This document shows positions 1-11,144 of a stretch of DNA of 64,000 nucleotides, one piece after another. Numbering within the stretch: position 1 is the first letter of the stretch; every line of letters begins with the position of its first letter. The notes under the pieces are model-generated. The model was given only the letters and a program-made list of their open reading frames with translations. It did no database searches and was not told where the DNA came from. This DNA is from Lactifluus volemus (lineage: Eukaryota; Basidiomycota; Agaricomycetes; Russulales; Russulaceae): the NCBI GenBank assembly GCA_022376515.1, contig WTXI01000048.1:124001-188000 (forward strand). The letters are read 5' to 3'. The position numbers and the translations under genes are program-made.

Positions 1-479
1 GTCGCTTTTCAGCTGCGCGATTCATGCACGGCAGCATGCGTAAGGACATACTGAATACGGGGAGAACCTACTAACTTCAGTCGAAGTACCAAGTGAGCAA
101 AATTAGGCTCAGAGACCTATACTGTATCCTGATTTCACGATGAGAAAACAACAACTTGGAAGAGAAACGTTAACCATATTTTGAGAAGGAGACCTATGAA
201 AATATGTCACGAATTTATTCCCGCTGCCAGTGTACTTCACTCTTTAGGGGGGCATGTGATCGTTCGCTGCGGTACTAAACGCGGACTCAGGAGTCCACAG
301 GTTCGATGAGAAGCGAGAGGAGAAGAGCAGTAATCGGGGGAGCAATGGTGAAGAGTAGTCAGGAGACGCAGGTTGAGGGACCGGGAGACGATCAGACAAT
401 GGACAGGGGGTGGCACGGTCACGTGAAAGAGCCACACGCGGTTGTTTACCAGCTGAGACTCCTTTACATCTACGCTGCA

Positions 480-1846
480 ATGTCCAGCTCCACTGATTCG
501 TCCCCGCAAGACAATCAATCCCACATTAAACAACTACTCGACGCCCTACGGGATTCAATGGTCCATAAGCCACCCTTCGTGTCTGGGTCACTCCAACTTC
601 CCCCTTCTCGTCTCTCTCTCTTGTACTATACCACATCTTCTGAAGATAACCATGAAACCAGGTTCGTATATGCTGACACTATCTATTTATACCTCAATGA
701 CTTTTAGTTCGTAGACTCATCAACTTTGCAAACGCAACCCCTGAAGAATTAGAGCAACTCATTCAAGCGTGTGAACCCGCCAGCTTCGGTCGCAACAAAG
801 AGGAAGTGATGGACAAGACATACCGTAAAGCTAAAAAGATGGACAATGGCCGTTTCGCCACACTCCTTGTACCTGATCACACCGATCTCATCAAGATCGT
901 GCGTACCTACCTTCTCGAGGGCGAGGCCTCGAAGCCCGCAATAAAATTTGAGCTATACAAGCTCAACGTGTACAGTATGCGGCCGATCCACATCCACACC
1001 TAGCAGAGACTAAGTTATAAATCAGGTGAGGGGTCATTCTTCAAGGCTCATGTGGATACTCCACGCGGAGAAAAGATGTTCGGATCCCTCGTTATTGTCT
1101 TACCAACACCCCACGAGGGTGGTACTCTGGTCTTTCGACACCACGGCCAGGAATGGACGTTCGATTCATCCACCACGCTGTTAGCTGCATTGCCGACTTC
1201 AGTTGCTTACGCTGCATTTTTTTGTGACATCGAGCACGAGATTTCACCCGTGACATCCGGTAATCGTGTCACGTTGACATATAATCTCTACTACGATGAC
1301 GATGAGCTTGACCCTGCGAAGTACTTCATGTCGGAACTCCCTTCGGTTCCCCAAGAAGATAACGAACGCGGGATGTTCTGTTCAAGATTCAATGCCCTTC
1401 TCAACAACCTGGAGTTTCTCCCAAATGGGGGTTTTATCGGATTCGGCATGCGGCATGCGTACCAAGTAAAGGATACGCTTGATCACCTCTACAGCCTGCT
1501 GAAGGGCAGCGACGCAACTGTGTGCCAGAGTTTGCGCACGCTCGGTTTTAAACCTACGTTATACCTCAACTATCAGTGCGAAGATAACGATGTACTCGTC
1601 GATAGAGTACCCGACCTTGAGGGTGAGATGGTCGATCACTCGGACCTATCCGAGTGTTTTCAAGATTTTTGCGACATCGATGAACCGGTGACGTGGGTCA
1701 CACCAAATACGAAATTCGATACTGTGGAGAGCAAGTATATTTTCAACTATGGGAATGAGCCAGCAATGGGCTATGAGTATGGTAATTTATGCCTTATTGT
1801 GCGCATCGGTAGGCCAGGTAGCAGACTGAAGTATTCCAAAAGATAA
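480..1846 (+). CDS. 2OG-Fe(II) oxygenase-like protein, tandem copy 1 (420 aa, 3 exons)
   Basis: Three exons (480-661, 715-974, 1026-1846) join in frame to 420 residues through introns of 53 and 51 nt with GT-AG ends. The third exon opens with GSFFKAHVDTP, the HxD iron-ligand motif of prolyl-4-hydroxylase-like dioxygenases (H156, D158). The distal ligand H218 (DIEHE) follows, and then R228 (NRVTLTY), which would bind 2-oxoglutarate. The PTPHEGGTL and EWTFDSS blocks are typical of a large Agaricomycete family of unknown substrate. The start is the first ATG with a conserved context (GCTGCAATGTCCAGCTCC), repeated in the second copy. All expected ligands are present, so the protein is probably catalytically competent; its substrate is unknown. 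It lies head-to-tail with a close paralogue about 0.6 kb downstream. Confidence 0.85.
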
Positions 1847-2434
1847 GTCTACCCGCGTTCCTGACAGACGCCGGACACATGCGTGCGTTATTTCTTTTTA
1901 GACATCATAAACGCGTCTACAGTACCATCCATCTGAGTAGAGCCGTAGCCAATGTCGTAGACCCGTATTTATACTGTAGTGGCTGCTTGCCAAAAGGGGC
2001 GCCGAAACTGTTGTGGCGCGTGAAAATTATCATCAAAGCCATCTTGCATCATGCAGCATGTTCGAACTATGATGGAGAGACGCGGGCTGGGTCTAAACCC
2101 GCTGCCTGCGTTGACGCCACTCCTTTAATGCTCACAGACCGTGTTCAAGTTCTCCATCAACCCACTTCCGAGTCTACCTCCGCTTGCACCTGCACTAAAC
2201 TTTTTGAGAAAGGAAGCTAGAATTACCCCAAAAGCCGCTTTTCTGCTGTATTAAAAAATATGGAAAAGCAGTGATTTTACAGGCATTCCATAGCAGAAAT
2301 AAAGTGGAGAAAGTTTTTGCACAATATCCTGACGTATTGATGACCAATCGTTTGCTCCTTTGCGGAGCACCGTGACGAGCGACAAATCTCGTCGATACTG
2401 TATTTGACTGGGCTCCCTGACATTCGACGCTGCA
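1847..2434. other. Spacer between the tandem oxygenase genes
   Basis: 588 bp separates the two copies. It has short open frames but no recognisable exon or protein motif. The last 30 bases before the second gene resemble the start region of the first, so the duplicated unit begins just upstream of each ATG. It presumably holds the 3' end of copy 1 and the promoter of copy 2. Confidence 0.5.
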
Positions 2435-3776
2435 ATGTCCAGCTCCATGGATTCGTCCTCGCAAGACAGTCAATCCCACATTAAGCAACAACTTGCCTCT
2501 CTACGACATTCAATTGTCCGTAGGCCACCTGTCGTAGCCGGATCACTCGTCGTTCCCCCTTTTCATCTCTCTCTCTTGTATAAACACACGTCTTCCGAAG
2601 ATAACCATGCAACCAGGTTCGAATACGCTGAAACTTTCTACTCAGGCCTCACTGACTTTTCTCTGTAGTCATATCAACTTCGCAAACGCAACCCCTGAGG
2701 AATTAGAACAGCTCTTTCAGGCGTGTGAACCCGAACCCGCCAGCGAAGACTCGGAGGAGGTGATGGACGGGACTTACTGCAAATCTAGAAAGATGGACAA
2801 CGACCGTTTCTCCACACTCCTTGTTCCTGATCACACCGATCTCATCAAGTTCGTACGTATTTACCTTCTCGAAGGTGAGAACTCGAACTGCCCAATCAAA
2901 ATTGAGCCGCACAAGCTCGACGTGTACGGTATGTGACTGGTCCACATTCACACCTAGCAGAGACTAAGTTGTAAATCAGGTGAGGGGTCGGCTCATGTGA
3001 ATACTCCACCCGATGAAGAGATGTTTGGATCCCTTGTCGTTGTATTTCCAACACCCCACGAGGGTGGTACTATGGTCTTTCGACATTGTGACCAGGAATG
3101 GACATTTGATTCTTCTAACGCGCTGTCGACCGCACCGCCAAACTCAATAGCTTACGCGGCATTTCCCTGGGACATCGAGCACGAGATTTCATCCGTGACA
3201 TCCGGCCATCGTGTCACGTTGACATATAATCTCTACTATGATGACAATGAGCGTGACCCTGCGAAGTACCTCGTATCGGAACTGCCTTCAGTCCCCCAAG
3301 AAGCGGACGAGCGGATGTTCCATTCGAGATTCGACGATCTGCTCAAGACCCCGGAATTCCTTCCAAATGGGGGTTGGCTCGGATTCGGAATCCGGCATCT
3401 GTACCAAAAAATTCACGACTCGCTTGGACACGTCTACAGTCAGCTGAAGGGCAGCGATGCAACTGTGTACCAGAGCTTGCGAGCGCTTGGGTTTAAACCT
3501 ACCATTTACCTCAACTATAGGTGCGAAGATAACGATTTATTCGTCAACGATGTACGAAAGATTGAGGGTGAGCCTGAGATGATCGATGACCTGCTTCAAG
3601 TCAATCGCTATAGTGGAATTACTGAACAGGTGACCTGGGTCACACCACGGACGACAAGAAACACTGTGAAGAGCCCGTACATTTCCAACTGGGACTGTCT
3701 GGAATGGGCATATGGTGATTTATGCCTTGTTGTGCGCATCGGTGGTCCAGATGATAGGTGGGAGTATGCCACATAA
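2435..3776 (+). CDS. 2OG-Fe(II) oxygenase-like protein, tandem copy 2, probable loss of an iron ligand (412 aa)
   Basis: Exons 2435-2616, 2669-2928 and 2980-3776 join to 412 residues with the same intron positions and phases as copy 1. The frame is intact from end to end. At the active site it differs from copy 1: the segment reads GEGSAHVNTPP, so the HxD aspartate is Asn155 (codon aat for gat) and the FFK triplet before it is gone through a 9-bp in-frame deletion. The distal His (H215, DIEHE) and the Arg (R225, HRVTLTY) remain. The family normally needs two His and one Asp for iron, so this copy may bind iron weakly or be a non-catalytic paralogue. That is inference; the substitution and the deletion are seen directly. 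Confidence 0.82.
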
Positions 3777-4014
3777 GTCTACCATGTCTACTACGATACC
3801 TGGGTAGAGTTAACGTTGTAACCAGTGTCTTAGTTGTACTTCAGCCGCCGCTAATTAGGTCGGAATACAATTCCTATTATTTAGACTCCACCAATTTCGA
3901 CCTCCATAGACCTTCCGATCGTACACCAGTAGTCCTCTACGTCTTGAAATAACAACAGCAAAGCAAACAGCTACGTGTTACGACCTATTGTACGGTATTA
4001 CTGACATCACAGGT

Positions 4015-4561
4015 TCAGTGGTTGTGGGGAGAGATTTGAACTAAGCCTTGAGTCGGAACATGTGAAGCGAAGGTAGGTGTTGTCTCCCCATTCGCATCAC
4101 CAGTTCCAGTGGGTGTACCAACGTCACGGGAGCGGTCGAGCTCACAATCCTGTTCCCCATGGCCCAACACTTCGTCCGAGAGGAAGTTCACGTCTTCTCC
4201 GGGAAGAGATTCCGTGCGGTACGCCTCGTCCATATCACAATCCCACACGATTTCCCAGGGTCCCTTCAGAAAAGAGGCCTTTCGACGTGGTTCCGGAGCT
4301 TGTGTGAAAGAATGTTTGCGCTTCGGAGGAATGATACGGAGCCTGGACGGCAGACCTGAAGGAAAGGAGAGGACATCAGAAGGAGAGTCCGAGAGAAGGA
4401 CTAGGCTGTCTGCCGTTCCTACCGAAACGATTTACAGCCTGAGGTGGTTCGCACATGCCAAGTTCTTCTTCCAGCATTGAAATTGTCGTGGATTGCCGGC
4501 GAAGCTGCGGCGTTACCTTAGCCCTGTCTGGCGTTCGGTCGCGATGCAGCGAGAAGAACAT
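4015..4561 (-). CDS. Hypothetical protein, 159 aa, two exons
   Basis: Not recognised. On the minus strand, exon 1 (4561-4423) starts MFFSLHRDRTPDR and is spliced at a GTAGGA donor over 67 nt to a CTTCAG acceptor. Exon 2 (4355-4015) ends PTQGLVQISPHNH. The join is in phase (G/GT) and gives 159 residues. The middle is basic (LRIIPPKRKHSF, EPRRKAS); the C-terminal half is acidic and rich in Gly and Thr, so it is probably soluble and perhaps nuclear. A TATA-like element lies about 76 bp upstream of the ATG. The case rests on the open frame, splice signals and TATA box only, so non-coding chance remains possible. Confidence 0.5.
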
Positions 4562-4636
4562 TGGTGGTTGGGCTTCGAGTAGATGTGGGACACAGTACGG
4601 AAAGTCAGGCGATATCTGTGAGACTCGTGGAAAGCG

Positions 4637-4644
4637 TTTATATA
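4637..4644 (-). promoter_or_regulatory. TATA-like box for the 4015-4561 gene, inside a palindrome
   Basis: Read on the minus strand this is TATATAAA, about 76 bp upstream of the proposed ATG. It sits in the centre of an imperfect palindrome whose 6-bp arms, AAGCGT and ACGCTT, are perfect complements. Confidence 0.4.
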
Positions 4645-6060
4645 CGCTTACCAGGTGAGGGCCCTCTATGACGAGGTGATCGATAAGTTCATGGCGTAGG
4701 GCCTATTTAAGCTGAATGGGATATTATGTTTCAAGTTGCTAGGAGCTTCTAGGAAGCCTTGTGGCACCGCGAGGATCGGGCTTTCAATGCCACGTTGCAT
4801 GGTTGGGCCGCCTTCATGATCGTATTCTATATTTCGGCGAAGAGGCCAAAGCATTCATGACCTGAAAAGGGAACAAGAATTTAATCACTAAGCAACGATA
4901 GATGCGGCACCCCAGCGTAGTCTGAGGGGATAGAAGAAATTTGGGGTTAGGGCGACCATGAGATGTAACCGCCGCATATACATCTTTGATGTAGTGGATG
5001 GAGATATATGTGTTCTGTGCGTATCGGATCAAACGACTCGGATGGTCGTTAAAGGCCCGGGCCCAGGGAAAGTATAAAATACAACAATACACGGGCCTGT
5101 ACTGTACTTGGAGGAAATATATCATGGCGCGAAATCGTTTTAGCGACGTACCCGGTCGCACCGCACGGCCACGGTATGAACCAACCCCCCCGGCACCAAC
5201 ACGGCACTCTGGCGATCGAGACGCGCATCACGTCGTTGTTTGAAACTGCAGCACATCCTCACCTGATGTACGTCGCATCTCGGTCGTCTGAGGGGCGCGA
5301 AAATGGGCCGTGTAGAACCGTGTCAAAGATACACACTGACAATAAGTCCGTACTCACACCTCATATCCGGGTCTCTGGGAAGTATTACGCGTAGTCCTCG
5401 ATTCTTACGCACGGCCTGAGCATGAACGGAACGCAGGAGCGGGGCGTTAACAACACCGTTGCTAGCCAAGACCACGTGTTTCTTTTTGTCTTGCCTTGCG
5501 GCACGGATAGGACCATGAAGGTCAAAAACGGGAACACTCTGGTTACGTGTTTATCTTGCACAGCACAGAAGGAGTAGCAACGCTCTACAGGTTGTAGAGC
5601 ACGAAAACAAAAAGGGTAACCGTAGGCCGCTGCGGCCCCGGCACTGCCCGAGGTTGCCGCCGAGCTCCTTACGCGGGAGCCGAGCTTCGTCTCCAATTGT
5701 GCATTCGGCGTTGGCGTTTGCTAATTGAATGACTTCATGTTTACTTTGACAATAATGTGGGTCAAAGCGCAGCATCCGATGATTGTTCCTCACTGTCGTT
5801 GCTCACGAGGATACCAGGGTACAAGTTTTTTTAAACGACCTGAGGGATAGCGAGAATTGTTACAGGTCATCGCGACACATCGACGGTAACTGCATTGTCA
5901 AGAAAACTTGCAAGGGCTTTTGTTTTAGCACCGCAGCGCCTTGCAACGGTATTATTTTTCCCGTGATCCAACACGTACTAATATCATTTACCGAGCGTGC
6001 TGATAAAAGCCGTGTTGGATATACCGCAGCTCACACATCGAATCACCCCATCTCTTCATC
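4645..6060. other. Intergenic, no gene recognised
   Basis: About 1.4 kb on both strands gives only short open frames without family motifs or convincing splice structure. A TGTACTGTACTT motif lies at 5098-5109, one of several such motifs in the window's intergenic DNA. The last 100 bp would hold the promoter of the coiled-coil gene at 6061. Confidence 0.4.
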
Positions 6061-6671
6061 ATGAACTCGAACTTGGAAACCCGGTCCTTCAAACTGATGT
6101 CTTCTCACGCCATCACTCCGGAAATGGATGCCGCTTGGCGAATTGTGGAGGCCAACAGAGGGGCTAACTTCCATGCATACTTCTCGGCAGAATTCGCCAG
6201 GGGGCAAGAGGAGCTGGATCTTCTAATGGCTGGTACGACGTGCCAGTGAGGGTGACCATTTGCTTGCTGACGAGTTGGGTAGACATTGAAAGATCCCCGA
6301 GCGTGGACAAGCTCATATTGTATTTCAAGCGGGCGTTAGAACTTGAAATCTTTGAACAAGAATCCTTCGCTCGTTCTTTGGAGTTGTATCGCAGCGTGAA
6401 CTCCTGCGTCGCTGATATAGAAGCACGCCCTGAAGTGTACCGGATCCAGGAAACCGAGGAAGAGCATAGTCGGCGCATGGAAGAATTCCGTCGGAGAGAC
6501 GTCGTGCTTGCCCAGATGGCAGAGGAAGGACAGGAGAGACAGCGCGATTACGCCAAGAACAAAGCCAAGCTTGCTATTTTGAACAAGATGATCGCTGAAA
6601 GGGCTGCCAATGAGCAACTCGAGCTGAGTGAGCAAGAGAGCGAGCCAAGTGCTGACTCGGACCAAGAGTGA
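6061..6671 (+). CDS. Coiled-coil protein, cassette copy A (186 aa, 2 exons)
   Basis: Exons 6061-6232 and 6283-6671 join in phase (G/AC) across a 50-nt intron (GTACGA...GGGTAG) to 186 residues. There is no signal peptide or membrane segment. The C-terminal two thirds are strongly charged and heptad-like (EEEHSRRMEEFRRRDVVLAQ, then ERQRDYAKNKAKLAILNKM), so a coiled coil is likely. The tail is acidic (EQESEPSADSDQE). The central YFKRALELEIFEQESFARSL aligns by eye with FFKLATELDIIYVRFIAQSM of the gene at 10577, which suggests paralogy. Function is unknown. It runs tail to tail into the bHLH-like gene ending at 6988, and the pairing repeats at 10.6-12.4 kb, so the two products may act together (inference). 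Confidence 0.65.
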
Positions 6672-6987
6672 ATCCCAATCGGCCTAATCACCTATAATTG
6701 GGTACTATGCTATATGTAGGAGCGATATATACTGTATGTTAACAACATTGGTAGTCCTTTCAGCGTAACCTACGTGACAAGTCCATACTAAGCTACAAAT
6801 CAATGAACACTTCTAGAAATACTTGATCAATCACGTAGGCGAGTGAGTTTGATCTCGGCTCTCCAAGTCCGAGCTAACTTGGCCACAGTTAAATGAACTT
6901 TCGAGCACCACCAGCTAAGTCCCCGTAAATGCATACTCCAGCCCACAATCAACCCTGGGAAATTCTGGGCTCTTTCGAGACGTAACC

Positions 6988-8283
6988 CTAATCCGGTTCT
7001 GGGGCTTCGTCACCGTGGACATCGAGTCCCTGGTGGAAAGACGCTCGGGGTTGTTGAGCCTCCTTATGCTGTCGCGCGTAGGCTAGAACTGAAAACATTT
7101 AGTTGTTATCGCCCCTAGTTTGCAAAAGAATAAACGTGGAGCAGTACCTAAACTAAGTCGATCTTTCTTCATCCCGCGTTCCACACCTTTTGGGACAAAC
7201 AGTTCCATGAGAGCCTCGATATTGTCATCATCGCATTGTCTCTGATTCCGAAGCCTCTTCGCTGCTCTCGGGTCCTTGGGTTCAGCAGTACGACTGCGTT
7301 TGTTAGTCTCATGCTGCATGTTTGCTGGCCGCGGATTCACTGGAGAGTCGGTCCAGGGTCGAAGCCGGCGGTCAGTGGTTTGGGACGAAGGGCCCGACGT
7401 GATTGCTGATAGCGATTCGGGGGGAGAGCCAACATCGAACGAGTCCCGTCCTGAACTAAACGACACGGGTGACGGAGATGCATTATCAGCGTCCATAGGA
7501 TCAAAGGAGCCACTGGCACGCTGAGCATGTGATTGTCCAGAGACTATGGTTATACTCTGTGAAGAAAATTTGTGTGCGCGCGAAGTCTGTGGAAAGGAGT
7601 AACTTGAAGACTGTTCATAGTACGGTTGATATGTATTCGCGGGAATGAACCCATCAAAGCTGGTGGTCGTAGGGTCCAAATGCGATATTGGTTGTGCTAT
7701 TGTCGTCGACAGCTTCGAGATTGTAGAAAAACTTCGAGATGTCTTTGGGTACGAACCCGCGCTCGTAGGAATGTCTCCACCTCTTCGATCCAGCGGAGGT
7801 GAGTGAGGTTGCCGAGCTAAGGTAGTGGGCCACGTGAAGAATTGACTTGCTGATGAATAGGTATCCGACGTCGAAGGTAGAATGGACGGGTGCCCGGGTC
7901 CTTAGAATCTTTCTCAACACTACGAAATACCTCGGAAATTGTGACTTACCGGGGCGAGAAGCCTGCGAAACATACCTCTGCGACGGCGACGGCCTGGGCG
8001 AAACTGAGGTCTCACGACTCGGAGCACCGAAATTGGTCAGATACCCGCTCCCCTGGCTATTGGTAAAGAATGGTGTGGCGTGTGAGTGTGAGTGTGAGGA
8101 TAAATCTCGGAAGGAATGCTCGGCCGGCCGATTGGATTGGTATATTGTGTTTGCAGCTGGTGGTTGTTGGAATGTATCATGAATTTGTGTCATTTGAGAG
8201 GCTTGATAGTCGGCCTGTAAGTCGTTAGGAGACGTTGGGTCGTCGTTCTGAGGAAATAGTGGTAGGTCTAAGTTAGGGTCCAT
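6988..8283 (-). CDS. Divergent bHLH-like transcription factor, cassette copy A (395 aa, 3 exons)
   Basis: Minus-strand exons 8283-7950, 7900-7148 and 7088-6988 join in phase to 395 residues; the introns use GTAAGT/CTAAG and GTACTG/TTTCAG. It starts MDPNLDLPLFPQ. Residues 1-320 are Ser/Pro/Thr-rich and probably disordered. At about 320-372 a basic stretch (PRAAKRLRNQRQ) is followed by NIEALMELFVPKG, a loop, then KKDRLSLVLAYARQ. The hydrophobic spacing fits basic helix-loop-helix, but the usual basic-region Glu is missing, so DNA-binding specificity is unclear. A TATAAG lies about 50 bp upstream of the ATG. It is paralogous to the gene at 11145-12441. The gene model is firm; the bHLH call is moderate. 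Confidence 0.68.
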
Positions 8284-10576
8284 GAAGAGTATTAGCGAAA
8301 ATTGGACCCACAGAAGCAAACCAACTTATACTAACGAGAAATTACAAGGACAAGCAGGTGAAGGGAGTTATGGTGCGAGGACCTTGTATATACATCAGCC
8401 GATCGATCGCGATGACAGAACGAAGGGACCACTGACCGGGTAATGAATACAAATCCTGGGGCTCCTGACATGTCGGTTGTGCAGAGCTTCTTCATTGTAA
8501 CACATCCTTGTCCGTTGGTACAGTAGCAAACATGGAGGCAGATTACGTTGTGCCTGGAGATGTCAGCGGAGGCGCGGACAGTCAGGTTGGAACAAGGCCA
8601 CCCCGGTTTGGACATGAATAGGGCTGACTAGATCTCATGAAGTAAAAGCTAAAAGACATGGTTACGCGCTCTCATTCACGTCAAGGTCGCTAAGAGGGGG
8701 ATAAACCCAAGAAGACGCAAAATGCTTTGATGACGGAAGGGTCGATGAGGTCAAGTTGAATGTTTCAAGTTGACTGTCAATTTCAACGCATGAAGACATC
8801 CACCGATCTCGGTCAGCGAAGCCCCCGAATCGGAGACGGTTGCGCGGAGTTTGCTAAGAAGCCACGACAACAATACGGTAGGGAGCATTTGGGAGGTCAC
8901 TGGCACCGGTCACCAGTCATTTGCGGTGAAGCTGAATGAAGTGATGCAGTGGGCCATATGGTAGAGGTGGTATCACCGTCATATTGGTTGTCAATCATGC
9001 GCTGGCGGTGGCACGATGCCACAGTGAGTGGCGTGTTGGTTCCTAGCATGAGGGTTGACTTGGCGGCCTTTGGGCGGGGTGCACAGCCTCATGCGGCAAC
9101 GGTAAGTGACTAACTCAGTACGTCCTTGTTGATTTGTATTTTGTCCCTGATCATCTCTGTTACTCTACGTACGGTACAGTAGCCACGAACCTGGGAAACG
9201 TTCCAATCAAGGAAATAGAGGGGAGAATCTCGGAAAAATACAGTAGGTTGAATAGTTGCTGAAATAGGATCAACTAACTCCGAGTCGGTGCCTAATGAAG
9301 AATGTACTCGTACAAGCTCTTGACGCTAGAAATTCACTTAGGCGGCGAGTAGAACATCAGAGAATGAGACTGTAATGGGGCAGGAATACAGTCGCAGTCG
9401 TTAGGGGTCAATGTGTCCAACTTGAAGCTTCTCTATGACTTCAATTGCCAGTGACGGTCGGGACCGGCCTCTTTGTGACTTAGCAGCCTAGCAAGTCCGG
9501 AATTCTACACGCTTATGATCATTCAAGGTTGCATACGTGAGCATGTACGCAGAAACAGTGTGGCATTGACCATCCAAACCTACGTATTCGGTTGTTACAA
9601 TGGAGTATTCAGTTCGTGTTCTATGCTCATTCGGGGGCACCAACATGACATCATATGGCAATCGATCAGTGGCACTTAATTGCTGGACTTGAAAAGCAAG
9701 TCTCATCCATCCGGTAGTTGCAGGAAAGGGTAAGGAAAAGGATATTACGGAGACGGTAAACGCTGACCAAATGGGAGTCCACACCGTGACTCGGACCCAC
9801 GCTCCTCAGACACCTAGGGACACGTAGAATATGCAGAAGGGAGGGTAACCACTGCTCTCCACGATCTCCATTCTCGTAGTTGTATGAGCCGTGCCATTTT
9901 CACTGATCGAGCATGTTGCTAGACTTCAAGTTGTCGTTTGATGGGAAGACGGGATGAAGGGAAAACAAATAAGATACCAAATACGGGCAAGTTCAGCTAG
10001 CCCGGGATCGCCGTCCGGGGTCCGGGGTCCGCAACAAATAGATTGCCTTTCCGCGTCTCCCATTTCCGCGTCTCCCATTGTGAACTCTTCGTAGGCATGG
10101 TGATGCTGCGAAGGGCCCATCGTACAATAGACTTGAGTACCAACTAATCTCTGTCGTAACTGCGCCGTACAAGCTATGCGCAAACAATGCTAAGGAGCAA
10201 CGCCGGGCCAGATGACTCGCTTCTTATAACAATCAGCTGCGTCAAAGCGTACGATGCCCTGACTAGTGTTCACTAGTTTTGCAGCGCAGACATGCTGGGG
10301 CACAGAATTCTCGGGCTACGTTTCTTTTTAGTTTCAACCGTGCTGAACTGGGGAAAGCGGGGCGTTGTGATGGGACATCATGACAACCTTCGATTTGAAC
10401 AAAGCCGAGAGGGCTCGCGATAATGACATTTTGTTGGCACCCTCAGTTGGCAATATCTACGCCAGGAAGCCGGCCGATGTGCTCGGCGCTGCAGTGCGAA
10501 AACAAAAGCCCTGTACCCCGAGACTCGGACATCTCCACCGGCGTTAGCTACTAACCACTTGTAGCCCTTCCTCATC
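8284..10576. other. Intergenic region between the two cassette copies
   Basis: 2.3 kb separates the divergent starts of bHLH-like A (-) and coiled-coil gene B (+). Its left end carries a block shared with the region upstream of bHLH-like B. A minus-strand open frame at 9488-9784 looks protein-like (PYDVMLVPPNEHRTRTEYS) but has no ATG and no recognised family. Nothing else could be supported. Confidence 0.4.
8331..8615 (-). other. Conserved upstream block A (possible coding exon or shared promoter)
   Basis: This minus-strand open frame contains SADISRHNV and, 50 residues on, YTRSSHH. The region upstream of the second bHLH-like gene carries FADISRHNI and CTRSSHP in the same relative order. Within the ADISRHN and TRSSH segments most nucleotide differences fall at third codon positions, which hints at coding. 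The short TATAAG-containing gap to the bHLH ATG argues that it is not simply a 5' exon of that gene. Status undecided. Confidence 0.35.
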
Positions 10577-11097
10577 ATGTCCATCTATGCTCGCGCCCCT
10601 GAGAGCTATGCTGAATGGCAACTAATCAAGCTCTACAGTGTTCTTCGTCCTTATCGGCAAATTTGGGCTGAATATGAGAAGAGTAAGAAGGAGCTAGACC
10701 TCCGCTTCGAGACTTTGACGGTATGACTCGGAGACGACCATTCAAATTTCACTCATTTGCTTTCCTTTGTTCATTGACCCTGGAAACGGTTCACAAGTTC
10801 TTTAAGCTGGCGACGGAGCTCGATATCATTTACGTACGATTCATAGCTCAGAGCATGGAGGTACAGCGCCTCCAGGATCTGTATTTAGCCGAGCTGGACC
10901 AGAGTCCGAGGACTCTCGCCTGCTGCGATGACCACACACTCATATGTCAGGGGTAAAACCTCACTGCTCACAAATGGCAACGACTGAACACGGAAAGTCA
11001 GATCTTGATCGCCGCCCGCGAAATTCAGAAGCAGAGGAACCGACAGAGAGGGGGTGGATTCAAGTTCATTACAGGTACACGAATAAGCTCGGATTAA
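10577..11097 (+). CDS. Coiled-coil protein, cassette copy B (132 aa, 3 exons)
   Basis: Exons 10577-10720, 10798-10952 and 10998-11097 join in phase to 132 residues starting MSIYARAPESYAEW. The introns are GTATGA...CACAAG (77 nt) and GTAAAA...GGAAAG (45 nt). The region KSKKELDLRFETLT then FFKLATELDIIYVRFIAQSM resembles the core of the 6061 gene. This copy lacks that gene's long charged C-terminus and ends in a basic, Gly-rich tail (QKQRNRQRGGG). An alternative last exon, spliced at GTACAC/TTACAG, would end at 11155 and overlap the end of the facing gene. Function unknown. The homology is by eye and moderate. Confidence 0.5.
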
Positions 11098-11144
11098 GCT
11101 GATACAGCCAAACGTGATTATTGTTACAGTATTGGTGGATAATC

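Noticed and set aside
4018..4048. tRNA-like 3' end (GGTTCAAATC-like T-loop on the minus strand)
   Set aside because: No acceptor, D or anticodon stem can be formed upstream, and it lies in the proposed coding exon.
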